The notes under the pieces are model-generated. The model was not told the DNA's origin, did no database searches, and saw only the letters and a program-made list of their open reading frames with translations. This document shows positions 1-8,169 of a DNA stretch of 64,000 nt, in pieces. Every line of letters starts with the position of its first letter. The first letter of the stretch is position 1. The stretch is taken from contig JADJWE010000010.1 in assembly GCA_016716525.1 (NCBI GenBank), forward strand, positions 186,001 through 250,000, in the 5' to 3' direction. A program made the position numbers and the translations under genes. This stretch comes from Candidatus Flexicrinis affinis. Lineage in GTDB: Bacteria; Chloroflexota; Anaerolineae; Aggregatilineales; Phototrophicaceae.

Positions 1-336
1 CAGCACGCATTGACGCAGGTATTCCGGCCGACCGACCGCGTGCCAGCTGTTCGGACCGTGACGGGTCAGGCCGCCCTTGGTGGCAACGATCGTGCTGCCG
101 TACGGGTGCAGCGCCTCGCGGATCAGGTCTTCGCTGACGAACGGCCCGTACGAGTCGGCGGTGTCGATGAAGTTGATGTCCAGCTCCGGCAGGCGCTTGA
201 GGACGCGGATGGCCTCGTCGTGGTCGGGCGGATTGCCCCAGATGCCCTTGCCGGTGATGCGCATGGCGCCGAAGCCGAGCCGGTGGATCGGGAGGTCGCC
301 ACCGAGCATGAACGTTCCACTTGCTTTTGCCGTCAT
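1..336 (-). CDS. Aldo/keto reductase, N-terminal part (runs off the window)
   Basis: The reverse strand from 336 reads 112 codons in one open frame to the window edge, so only the N-terminus is present. It matches the aldo/keto reductase TIM-barrel family: GFGAMRITG near residues 21-29, then FIDTADSYG at 57-64 holding the expected catalytic Asp58 and Tyr63, and ATKGG at 85-89 with the catalytic Lys87. These enzymes reduce aldehydes or ketones with NADPH in the cytoplasm. The start is ATG at 336 with GGAGGAA a few bases upstream. The substrate cannot be told. A second, full-length aldo/keto reductase of a different subfamily lies at 60640-61677. Confidence 0.85.
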   Translation of the reverse strand, partial: MTAKASGTFMLGGDLPIHRLGFGAMRITGKGIWGNPPDHDEAIRVLKRLPELDINFIDTADSYGPFVSEDLIREALHPYGSTIVATKGGLTRHGPNSWHAVGRPEYLRQCVL

Positions 337-483
337 TCCGTCTTCCTCCGGAAGAGTGATGAGTCTGAAGTGATGAGTGCTGAGGATACCACGCGCAGGG
401 CGGGGGTTGGCCCGCGTCTCAGGGGATGCTAAGGCCGATAAGGTGATTGCGCAGTGCGACTTCTCTTGAACGTTGGTGTCAGG

Positions 484-1920
484 TTACACTATGTTTTGTC
501 GCCACCATTGCGCGAAGACTTCACCCACACGTGAGATCTGATCATCTGGAATTCTTTGGCCGGATTCATCAAGTAGGAATTCGCCTGTAGCGTGTCGTAG
601 GTATACCGCGCTTCCACGCTTGTCGATTCCCGCCGTCGCCGGTGCGCAAAGGAAAACCCTGTGACTGGTATCGACAACATTGAGATCTAGTGCATTCTTT
701 AGCTCATCGTCAGTGAATTTGCGGAGAATAAGTACGCTTGGGTTATTGACTCCACCGTTACGCCCAAATGTCTCCTTCGGCAAAGCGATAGAAGCGACAA
801 TCCGTGCTCGTTTCGTGATCCAGTCACGCAAGAACAACAGCCCGGGATTGGTCAAGATTCCATCCGGTATAACCACCCCCAAGATGCCGCCAGGTTTCAG
901 GAAGTTCAAGGCCGCCTCAATGAATAGCTGCTCCGCAGGCATTGAGCTTCGTTCACGCGCGACATTCCACCGCGGCAGTTCGTATTGGGAAAGGATGTGT
1001 GCATCATCGATAGTTACCTCACTACCAAATGGTGGATTAGTAACGACAACATCAAAGGCACCAAAGGGTACATTAAGTCGAGTATCGTCTGGCCATTCGC
1101 CAGGTCTGGCGGCCGAATTTGCTCTATATACATTGGTTGAACCATCGCCATGCATGACCAGATTCATCTGCGCGGTTCTTACAAGACTGGGATTGATGTC
1201 TAGTCCAAACAAGTTCTGTGAGCAGGCCGATTTCACACGTTCCCTTACTCTTGCACCAATATCTGATGTGCCCCGCCTCTCCTCCTGAGCGGTAATATGC
1301 TTTCTCAAATTTGACAGCCACGAAACCAAGAAACCCCCAGTACCGCAACAACAATCGACGACTCGCAGTGTTGTAAGCTGATGTTCAGCATGCATGGCCA
1401 TGATTACTTGAACAGTCATGTCACAGACATTGCGGGGTGTGAAGTACTCACCACGATCGCCCCTCAGATTAGCACCAACAAGCGTCTCGTACGCTTCGCC
1501 TTTTACGTCCGTGGTGCTGTTGAGTATCGAGATGAATTGGAGCTCAGAAACTACGTAAGCGGCCACCATTGGTGGCAAGGTCAATTGTTCATCTGACTTA
1601 AATATATGAGGGTAAGACGTCTTCACTTTGTCAAACATTGGCGCAAGACGATCTTCCAGAAGTCGACGTTGGCCGCTTTCCGACTTCTGTTCTATCGGGT
1701 CGATCGAGAAATCGAGTTCGTCACCCCCTTCTTGCTCTTCATACGTTTTGCAGAAGATTAGCTTGAGCATCTCGTGGAAAGCATCTGCTTTCGGCAAGCC
1801 AGTGTTGGCGTGAATATAGTTGTGACACCGCTTAAAGACTGACGTGAGTTCATGGACGATTTTCAGATCTCGACGTTGAGGTTTGCGAGCTCTGTCTTCA
1901 CCCGCTCGTGGAATATCTGT
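484..1920 (-). pseudogene. Restriction nuclease-methyltransferase fusion, 3' part (N6-adenine methylase domain), split by an IS element
   Basis: This is the downstream 478 codons of a gene cut by the insertion at 1923-2802. It carries the gamma-class N6-adenine methyltransferase fold of HsdM/BcgIA-type enzymes: a CHNYI..GLPK..AFHE..KLIFCK lead-in, the SAM-binding VVDCCCGTGGF motif and the catalytic NPPF motif. The frame stays open from the stop at 484 to the IS edge at 1920, and joining it to 3228-2803 across the duplicated TA restores one frame of about 620 codons. As it stands, translation could only begin internally, for example at TTG 1797, which would lose the nuclease domain and part of the conserved lead-in. 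GC content is visibly lower than in neighbouring genes, consistent with acquisition by transfer. Confidence 0.85.
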
Positions 1921-1931
1921 TAGAGCCTATT

Positions 1932-2425
1932 TCAATAATACGGGGCGATGGTGGCAACAGGCCGCAGTAGCCGGTTGAGGGACCATTGGATAAAGGCAAC
2001 CAGACAGAACGCTTTGAAGTTTTCCAGCTTGCGCTCGTAGCGCACGACCAGCCGACGGCAGTTGTCCATCCACGCGAAGGTGCGTTCGACAACCCAACGC
2101 CGGGTGCGTCCCAACGGCGCCTGCGGCCGACCGCGCCGCGGTCGGTGGCCCTCGGCACGTTTGCGCTGCGGGATCCGGGGCCGGATCCCTCGCCGGCGCA
2201 AGGCGGCCCGCAGACGTCGGCTGTCGAACCTTTGTCAGCGCCCAGCGCGCGCGGGCGACGCCGGGGTTTGCGCTTCGCACGGGGCACCATAACGTCATCA
2301 ATCACGGCTTGCGCCAACGTGACTTCGTGAGGCGTGGCGCTTTCCACCACCACCCCAATTGGCAACCCATGTCCTTCTACCACCAGCATCACTTGACTGC
2401 CTTTGCCGACCTTCGTCGTTCCGAC
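1932..2425 (-). pseudogene. IS5-family transposase, orfB part, frameshifted
   Basis: This is the DDE catalytic half of the transposase. It is reached from orfA by an apparent programmed -1 shift on the run AAAAAGGGGG near 2430-2440, after which the frame reads GGSGVGTTKVGKGS then MLVVEGHG. Near 2225 the frame breaks again: the expected ADKGYDSRRLR reads ADKGSTADV unless one base is restored, and the other frame then gives RRRGIRPRIP and WVVERTFAWMDNCRRL to the stop at 1932. The second break looks like a true one-base deletion, so this copy probably cannot make active transposase unaided. Confidence 0.75.
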
Positions 2426-2760
2426 GCCGGAGCCCCCTTTTTAGCGGGGGTGAAACTCCCATCCAGAAACGCTTCGGTCCATTCCAACTTGCCTTGCGCA
2501 TCCAGTTGCCCCAGCAGCGCCCGCCAGATCCGCTCCCACGTCCCGTCCCGCTGCCAGCGATCCAGCCGCCGCCAGCACGTCACATGGTCGCCGAACTCTT
2601 CGGGCATATCTTTCCATTGGCAGCCCGTCTTCAGGACGAACAGAATGCCGTTCAGCGTACGGCGATCATCCGCACGCGGTCGCCCGCGCCCCGGCTTCTG
2701 CTTAGGGATCAACGGCTCCAGGATTTCCCACTGTTGGTCAGTCACGTCATGTCGGCTCAT
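2389..2760 (-). CDS. IS5-family transposase, orfA (N-terminal domain)
   Basis: A 123-residue N-terminal transposase frame beginning MSRHDVTDQQWEILEPLIP, with the DUF4096-like opening of IS5/IS427 transposases and the DGSFTPAKKG segment that carries the first catalytic Asp. In this group orfA is extended into orfB by -1 frameshifting. The A5G5 slippery run is present where the homologous reading frame must shift. The ATG at 2760 lies 42 bp inside the element end. It belongs to the insertion, not to the restriction locus around it. Confidence 0.8.
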   Translation of the reverse strand: MSRHDVTDQQWEILEPLIPKQKPGRGRPRADDRRTLNGILFVLKTGCQWKDMPEEFGDHVTCWRRLDRWQRDGTWERIWRALLGQLDAQGKLEWTEAFLDGSFTPAKKGAPASERRRSAKAVK

Positions 2761-2802
2761 CCCACCAGTGTACCGTTACCGCTCAATTTTTGAAACCGCT
2801 TC

Positions 2803-3228
2803 TACTGATGAAATGGAGCCGTCGGAGACATTACGGCTATAGGCCTGCCGTTCTTGTCCAACCCAAAGGCCGAATTTACATGAAGAACACGCAGCCATGT
2901 AACTCTTGAGTTGCTCAACACCGCTATCGACGTCAGATGGCTTAATTCCCTCCCTTTTTGCCTCAACGATTGTGACGATATTCTCTTGGACATGGGGTGT
3001 TGCCGCACGATAAATCACTAGGTCACACGACTTACGGGCGCGCCCCATTGAGATCGATACTTCTACCCCGATGTCAGTTTTCGAGTAGCCGTACTCGTCG
3101 ACCAAGCTACGTGCCCACCGCTGCCTCACGTTTTCCTCTGGTGTATCTCGCCGGAGTTGTCCGGTTATGAAGCACTTAATCTTGCCGGGTGGAACAAGCG
3201 GAGTAACTGACACGTCGCTAGCCGTCAC
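2803..3228 (-). pseudogene. Restriction nuclease-methyltransferase fusion, 5' part (HsdR_N-like PD-(D/E)XK domain)
   Basis: The first 142 codons of the split gene. They match the N-terminal nuclease domain of type I R proteins and BcgI-A-like fusions: Asp69 in SCDLVIY and Glu89-x-Lys91 in IVEAKRE form the PD-(D/E)XK catalytic set. The start is GTG at 3228, overlapping the end of the specificity gene by 11 bp, so the two were one operon. After the IS the frame runs only a few codons into IS sequence. The intact protein would be a single-chain nuclease plus methylase of about 620 aa, close to the size of BcgI A. No HsdR translocase is present. Confidence 0.82.
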
Positions 3229-3934
3229 GCGTGAGTCCTTTCGTGATGTCGATTATTGCATCTGCAAACCTCACAGATGCCTCCTGTCGTAGGCTTTCTG
3301 CACGGTCGACCACTGCGGAAATCCGACGCATTTCGCTATCTTCGAAGAGGGGTACTAGGCATGTACCAAGCTGTACATCGGTAATGTGATCGATTTGCCC
3401 ACCGTGCGTGTGCTTCAGAATCTGAGTCTGTGCGAAACGAGAACATAAGAATGCTTTGATGTATCCGCGCAGACCATCATCATTGGGAACAATCCTAATG
3501 ATGTCGTGAGTCGCTATCCAACCGTCCAAGGCAGGTGGAACCTCGAACACTCTCCCTATGGTTCCTGAACACGTCATCAAGATCCACTTCTCCCTGATGA
3601 CAAGGTTGTCAAAATCCACGTCAGAAGCTTTCGACAAATACCGCTCAAGGGCAGGTACGCCAAAGGCAGCCCAACTCATCAAGTCCGTCGCATTGAGATA
3701 CGGGAAGCCATGTGCGGAGTCACGTGCCCATACTCGCGTGAACTGACTCGGCAACTTAAGCGCGGCAAGTTTGGAAAGTGGAACCAGCTCAAAACCGGAC
3801 CGCTGCAGAATCTCCATGTTGCTCTCGACGTTAGGGTCGTAGTGTTCAGCATCAAGCCTAAGCTCAGGATCATGAAGAATTTCTGCGAGCGTTACGCTAT
3901 AGCCAATTGGGTTTGCATGATCTACAGAATTCAT
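3218..3934 (-). CDS. Restriction-modification specificity (S) subunit, single target-recognition domain
   Basis: A 238-residue protein resembling type I/BcgI-B specificity subunits. One recognition domain occupies roughly residues 15-200, with the typical YLNATDLM...ALERYLS, TCSGTIGRV and GGQIDHITDVQLGTCLVPLF strings. A C-terminal helix (RRISAVVDRAESLRQEA) is the conserved spacer used for docking to the methylase. At 238 aa it is about half the length of two-domain HsdS proteins, so it would have to dimerise to read a bipartite site. It overlaps the nuclease-methylase gene by 11 bp and precedes it on the same strand. DNA target unknown. GC is low like the rest of this island. Confidence 0.82.
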   Translation of the reverse strand: MNSVDHANPIGYSVTLAEILHDPELRLDAEHYDPNVESNMEILQRSGFELVPLSKLAALKLPSQFTRVWARDSAHGFPYLNATDLMSWAAFGVPALERYLSKASDVDFDNLVIREKWILMTCSGTIGRVFEVPPALDGWIATHDIIRIVPNDDGLRGYIKAFLCSRFAQTQILKHTHGGQIDHITDVQLGTCLVPLFEDSEMRRISAVVDRAESLRQEASVRFADAIIDITKGLTRDG

Positions 3935-4089
3935 CTGATAGTTCCACTTGAGTCTAGCATTGATGCTCCGTCATCCTACAGAACATTATCGGGAGCAACT
4001 TGCACATCTCGAGGATAGTATCGTTACTGATCAAGTTGGTCAATCGATTGTAATACATTGTTCTAGTAGTACCCGATGACAAGTGTAGA

Positions 4090-5343
4090 TCAAGGAATAC
4101 CCCGCAAATCTTTGACCACGTGACTGTCCTTCAGGACCGTGACGATGTTGGCCGGGTTTTCCAGCGAACGCAGGTCGTTGAGCGGGTCGGTGCGCGTGAT
4201 GACGATGTCGCCTAGCTTGCCCGGCTCAAGCGTGCCGACCTTGTCCTGCCAGCCCAAACACTCGGCGGCCGTCTTGGTCGTGGCGACGATCGCCTCCATC
4301 GGCGACATGCCGATCCCAACCATCAGGCCAAGCTCGCGCAGGTTCGTCCCGTGCGGCATCACGCCGGCGTCGGTGCCCATGGCGATACGCACGCCGCGCT
4401 GATACGCCCGGGCGATGCTGTCGCGGTGCACCTCGATCACCTCCATCGACTTGCGCACGCCGTATTCCGGCATCGTACCGGTGGCCTGTGCGATCTCAAG
4501 CACGGCGACCGGGGCCAGCAGCGTCGGCACCAGATACGTCCCGTGGTCGAGCATCAGGTCGATCGCTTCGTCGTCCAGATAGATGCCGTGCTCGATGGAG
4601 TGGATGCCCGCGCGCACGGCGTTCTTGATCCCCTCGACGCCCTGCGCGTGCGCCATCACCTTCACGCCGCGCCGGTACGCCGCCTCACGCACGATCACGT
4701 CCAGCTCCTCGGGCGAGAACTGCGTGAACTCCGGGTGGTCGGTCGGGCTGAGCACACCGCCGGTCGAGCAAATCTTGATGATGTCCGCGCCCGCGCGCAG
4801 CACCTCGCGCACCTTCTTACGCACGCCGTCGACACCGTCGCAGATGCCGTCCGGATGCCCCGGATACCCCGGGAACAGGTTAAACGTGTTGCCCGACGGC
4901 ATCCAGCCGTCCACATGCCCGCCGGTGATGCCCAGCACGCTGATGCTGATCTGCATGCGCGGGCCGACGATCACCCCCTGCTCGACGGCCTGCTTCATGC
5001 CGAGGTCGGCGCCGCCGGCATCGCGCACGCTCGTGATGCCCGCGTCGATCGTCCGGCGCAGATACGTCACGGCCTTGTAGAAGTTCAGCGAAAACGGCGT
5101 CGCCATCATGGCCGGCATGCCGGAGAACTCGAGGATCATGTGGACGTGCGTGTCGATGAACCCGGGCAGAATCCAGCCGCCCTGCGCATCGATGATGGTG
5201 GTGTCGTTCGAGGGCATCGAAACTGCCGCCGTTGAACCAGCAGCAGCGATCCGGTTGCCGTCGAGGACAACCGCGGCGTTCGGGATCGGCGCACGTCCCG
5301 TGCCGTCGATCAACGTTCCATTTCGAATCACGGTGTACGACAT
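4090..5343 (-). CDS. Amidohydrolase family metal-dependent hydrolase (imidazolonepropionase/prolidase-like)
   Basis: A 417-aa cytoplasmic TIM-barrel amidohydrolase. The N-terminal beta-sandwich leads to GFIDTHVH, giving metal ligands His66 and His68. DIIKICSTGG carries the probable bridging Lys, VMAHAQG and SIEHGIYL supply two more His ligands, and MGTDAGV the catalytic Asp. This is the full ligand set of the binuclear subtype I family whose members cleave cyclic amides or Xaa-Pro/Xaa-Arg dipeptides. The substrate cannot be assigned from sequence alone. The ATG at 5343 has AGGAACACC just upstream. The gene stands alone, separated from the next upstream gene by a terminator-like hairpin. Confidence 0.85.
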   Translation of the reverse strand: MSYTVIRNGTLIDGTGRAPIPNAAVVLDGNRIAAAGSTAAVSMPSNDTTIIDAQGGWILPGFIDTHVHMILEFSGMPAMMATPFSLNFYKAVTYLRRTIDAGITSVRDAGGADLGMKQAVEQGVIVGPRMQISISVLGITGGHVDGWMPSGNTFNLFPGYPGHPDGICDGVDGVRKKVREVLRAGADIIKICSTGGVLSPTDHPEFTQFSPEELDVIVREAAYRRGVKVMAHAQGVEGIKNAVRAGIHSIEHGIYLDDEAIDLMLDHGTYLVPTLLAPVAVLEIAQATGTMPEYGVRKSMEVIEVHRDSIARAYQRGVRIAMGTDAGVMPHGTNLRELGLMVGIGMSPMEAIVATTKTAAECLGWQDKVGTLEPGKLGDIVITRTDPLNDLRSLENPANIVTVLKDSHVVKDLRGIP

Positions 5344-5440
5344 GATGGTGTTCCTCGCGTGGGGATTTGCGCCGGAGTGTACTCCGCGGCGTCATGGGCC
5401 GGCAAACGCGAGGGAATGCGGTTCAGCAGCAGTTAGCGCG

Positions 5441-5477
5441 CAAAACGAAATCGGCGGGGGCATGCGCTCCCGCCGAT
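5441..5477 (-). terminator. Rho-independent terminator downstream of the PAF-acetylhydrolase-like gene
   Basis: On the reverse strand the arms ATCGGCGGG (5477-5469) and CCCGCCGAT (5458-5450) form a 9-bp stem with a short loop, followed by TTTCGTTTT. It lies 22 bp past the stop codon of the hydrolase on the same strand. Confidence 0.75.
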
Positions 5478-5498
5478 TGAGTTGCACCAGTATCGATG

Positions 5499-6722
5499 CT
5501 AAGCGTCGATATCGAGCGTCACTTCGGGGTAGTCGATCGACGGCCCGTCAAGCAGCGGCACATCCAGCCCGCGGACGTGCTTGTCAAAGAACGCCACGAC
5601 GTACGTCGTGATGACCTGGTGTGCGCGCACGGCGTTGATGTGCCCGACAAACATGGGTTCGAAGATCCACGAATTGACACCCATGGTGGCGAGCAGCGCC
5701 AGGTCGGTGTACGTGCCGTGACTCGATCCGTCCAGGGTGAAGGCATATGCGTTGGAAGCGTGCTCGCAAACCTTCTCAAGATCGGTGTACACACCGTCGT
5801 ACATCGCGTTCCAGTCTTCCTCGGACATCCCAAAACGATCTTCATCGCGCTTTGGCCACGAGTGATCCGACGCCATGAACATGAATGGCTGGTCGAGGCC
5901 GGTGTCATCGACAGTGCCGAAAAAAGCGCCATCCATGTTAGTGGCCGCGAGGATTCTATCGTCGCGTGACGCCGCTTCCGCAGAGGTTGCACCGCCAAAC
6001 GAGTGTCCGAACATGCCGACGTGATCAAGGTCCATGCGTCCGCTCAGCAGCGGGTCGTCGCGGTTCATCGCCTGCAGTTGATCCAGCGCGAACAGCGCAT
6101 CGCTGGCCCACACGTCCAGCGTGTGATCGCCGATCTGCTCGCCGTATTCCGGATCGCTCGAAAGCACCGTCATCAGGCGCGTCCCGCTGGCGTTCAGGTT
6201 GATGACTCTGCCGTTCGAGAACGCCACGGCGTCGGTGCTGTATGGGTGAGTCAGCGCGACAACCACGTAACCGTGACTCGTAATCTCCTCCAGCATGGCG
6301 GTGTAGAACACCGGGTTGGTCGTAAAGCCGGGCGAGAACAGCAGCACCGGATACGCCTTCCGCCTGTCCGAAACGGGGACGTTCGTGTACGCGTGCGACA
6401 CGATCCGATCCCAGTCGAACGGCCCGATGCGGCGGTTGCCTGTCGACAGGCATTCGCGCCGTAGGCCTTCCAGATAGGGAGCGGATTGGTCGTCGGCGCT
6501 GGGCGCGGCAGGATAGTAGACGATGATCATCAACTCGCGCACGTCGTCGGGCCGGGTTGTGAACGTCTCTTTGCGGTCGTGGTCGATCAGGTGATACGCG
6601 GTGCGGCCAACTTGATATTCGCCTGTCAGGGGCGGGAATTCGAGGATGTCTTGCGCACGCGCAGTTGGCAGCAGGGCGGACATCCCAACGGCGAGTATGA
6701 GGAACCTCGTCAGCCGTGTCAT
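5499..6722 (-). CDS. Secreted alpha/beta hydrolase, platelet-activating-factor acetylhydrolase-like
   Basis: A 407-aa protein with a signal peptide (hydrophobic residues about 7-20, then ARAQ as a likely cleavage site), so it is exported. The alpha/beta-hydrolase core has the nucleophile elbow GHSFGG with Ser241, a candidate acid Asp264 in TNMDG and His335 in GSSHGTYTD. This order and spacing match group VII phospholipase A2/PAF-acetylhydrolases and related dienelactone-type esterases. The real substrate is unknown; ester or lipid hydrolysis is an inference. Upstream sequence up to 6865 is free of genes and is bounded by the IS982-type element. Confidence 0.8.
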   Translation of the reverse strand: MTRLTRFLILAVGMSALLPTARAQDILEFPPLTGEYQVGRTAYHLIDHDRKETFTTRPDDVRELMIIVYYPAAPSADDQSAPYLEGLRRECLSTGNRRIGPFDWDRIVSHAYTNVPVSDRRKAYPVLLFSPGFTTNPVFYTAMLEEITSHGYVVVALTHPYSTDAVAFSNGRVINLNASGTRLMTVLSSDPEYGEQIGDHTLDVWASDALFALDQLQAMNRDDPLLSGRMDLDHVGMFGHSFGGATSAEAASRDDRILAATNMDGAFFGTVDDTGLDQPFMFMASDHSWPKRDEDRFGMSEEDWNAMYDGVYTDLEKVCEHASNAYAFTLDGSSHGTYTDLALLATMGVNSWIFEPMFVGHINAVRAHQVITTYVVAFFDKHVRGLDVPLLDGPSIDYPEVTLDIDA

Positions 6723-6865
6723 GGGGTACGCTCCTTTCGTTACGGTCTGGTGCAGGCAGTCCTTTCGGTGTCACGAACAGAAGACACGCTCTCCTATATC
6801 TATTGTAAATCCGGATGGCGAACGTACTGGCTTTTTCGGCTGTGTGTATGGACACCAAGGCTTCA

Positions 6866-7966
6866 AGGCGTGTCCGAAAATCAACGAAAGAGGGTGGCTA
6901 AGGCGCCAAGTGGGCGGTTGAGCATGCGGTTGAGATAGAGGCCGATGTTGTAAGCGGCGGTTTTGGCGGCTAAGCGGGTGAGTTGTCCCCACCGTGAGTG
7001 GGCCAGTAGCCGTTTGAAGCCGAACACGTTGTCCAGGCGGGCGAACACCGTTTCTACGATCTGCCGATGCGAGGCTAGCCAACGGTGCTGCGCCGCACTC
7101 CACGTGCCGGGCTCGTTAGGCGGCGGCGGGGCCAACACGCGTGCGCCATAGGCCTGCTGCCATTGCTGCCGCCAACGCCGCCCATTGAACCCGCGGTCGG
7201 CTAGATAATCGCCGCTCAATGTTTCGCCTACTGCAGCCCAGCCAAACAGATGCGTGGCTGCAGGCGGCGTAGTGCGTGGTTTGTTGCCATCCCGTGGGCG
7301 CTGTTTCGGTTCGTGCAGCGCGTCCCCACCTGCCCGTCGGTTCAACAACGCTTCTAACAACCAGCGGTCGTTCACATTCGCGCCTGCCGCAATCCAGCCT
7401 CGAATAACGCCGCTAGGGCTCACCGCCATAAGCACCCGCTCGCCCCACACGAAGCGCCCGTAGCTGCCTCGTCCCCGACGGCTTTGCCAGGTCCAATGGG
7501 TGGACTGACGCTGGGCTTGGCCATTGCTGAGACTGGGTACAGGCACGCTGTCCACGCTCTCATAGAGTTCATCTGCGCCGCGCAATTGCTCGGCTACAAG
7601 CTGTTGCAGCCTCACAAAGCCACCCCACAAACACCGCACCCGCCGATTGAACGCACTTCGCCCCAACATGGTCGGGAACAAACCGCGTAAATGCCGCTGC
7701 ACGTAAGCGACCACTTCCCGTTCTGAGCGCCACGGCATTCCCGCCTGCCATTGCCCCGCCAGCGCAACGGTCAGCACCTCGCTGTCGCTCATTCTCATTC
7801 TGCCACCGCGGTGTCGCTGCATCGATTCGGCGATTTCAGCTTTGTACCAGTCATCGACCAGTACGTATAATGTCGTGAAGAAGGTGTCCATATCCATCGC
7901 TGATCTCCTTGTTGGCGCAAGAGATTCTAGCGCTTATGGACACCTTCTCTATTTTCGGACACGCCT
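6866..7966 (-). mobile_element. IS982-family insertion sequence with perfect terminal inverted repeats and TTCA target duplication
   Basis: The ends are the 16-base repeat AGGCGTGTCCGAAAAT at 6866-6881 and its exact complement at 7951-7966. Immediately outside lie TTCA at 6862-6865 and TTCA at 7967-7970, a 4-bp target duplication. The 1101 bp between contain one full-length transposase. The insertion went into the edge of a palindromic repeat (GCCCGGGTTGAAACCCGG follows the right TTCA). Confidence 0.92.
6881..7897 (-). CDS. IS982-family transposase, full length
   Basis: A 338-aa DDE transposase that catalyses movement of its own element. N-terminal RMSDSEVLTVAL and GRSAFNRRVR are typical of IS982. 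The catalytic acids are most likely Asp in YESVDSVPVP, Asp in DYLADRGFNG and Glu in HRQIVETVFARLDNVFGFKRLL. There is no frameshift or internal stop. With its perfect terminal repeats and target duplication, the copy looks recently inserted and may still be active. The ATG at 7897 lies 69 bp inside the element end, and the stop is 15 bp from the other end. Confidence 0.9.
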   Translation of the reverse strand: MDMDTFFTTLYVLVDDWYKAEIAESMQRHRGGRMRMSDSEVLTVALAGQWQAGMPWRSEREVVAYVQRHLRGLFPTMLGRSAFNRRVRCLWGGFVRLQQLVAEQLRGADELYESVDSVPVPSLSNGQAQRQSTHWTWQSRRGRGSYGRFVWGERVLMAVSPSGVIRGWIAAGANVNDRWLLEALLNRRAGGDALHEPKQRPRDGNKPRTTPPAATHLFGWAAVGETLSGDYLADRGFNGRRWRQQWQQAYGARVLAPPPPNEPGTWSAAQHRWLASHRQIVETVFARLDNVFGFKRLLAHSRWGQLTRLAAKTAAYNIGLYLNRMLNRPLGALATLFR

Positions 7967-8169
7967 TTCAGCCCGGGTTGAAACCCGGATCCAATACGCA
8001 TCGAAGTCCCTGCCGGGACTGTTTTACGAACCGTATGCCCGCCCAGCCTCTTTAGCAGGCTTCGCACCTTTTAGCCGTGCGTTTCAACGCTCGGCGGGCA
8101 AACACCCCGCATCGCCAGCGCTCTGCCGCCCCGCTCCAGTTTGGAGAGGGGACGGGGGTGAGGTACGCA
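7967..8169. repeat. Intergenic palindromic repeat sequence next to the IS982 element
   Basis: A gene-free stretch with a hairpin CCCGGGTT-GAA-ACCCGG at 7972-7988, another from AAGTCCC/GGGACT near 8003-8020, and near 8139 a copy of the TTTGGAGAGGGG..GGGGTGAGG family seen throughout the window. No coding signal was found. Confidence 0.55.

Larger units (their letters stand above)
1923..2802 (-). mobile_element. IS5-family (IS427-like group) insertion sequence inside the methylase gene
   Basis: An 880 bp element bounded by imperfect inverted repeats: GAGCCTATTTCAATAAT at 1923 and, reverse complemented from 2802, GAAGCGGTTTCAAAAAT (12 of 17 match). It is flanked by TA at 1921-1922 and TA at 2803-2804, the short target duplication expected for this group. 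It carries a two-frame transposase on the reverse strand. Removing the element plus one TA joins codons TCA TCA GTA to ACA GAT ATT in frame, so the insertion site is resolved to the base. Confidence 0.88.

Noticed and set aside
484..3934. Complete type I restriction system (HsdRMS)
   Set aside because: No helicase/translocase HsdR is present; the R-like domain is fused to the methylase, which fits BcgI-type enzymes better.
4351..5235. 294-codon forward frame inside the amidohydrolase gene
   Set aside because: His/Arg/Val-rich antisense translation with no motifs; the reverse frame has all amidohydrolase metal ligands.
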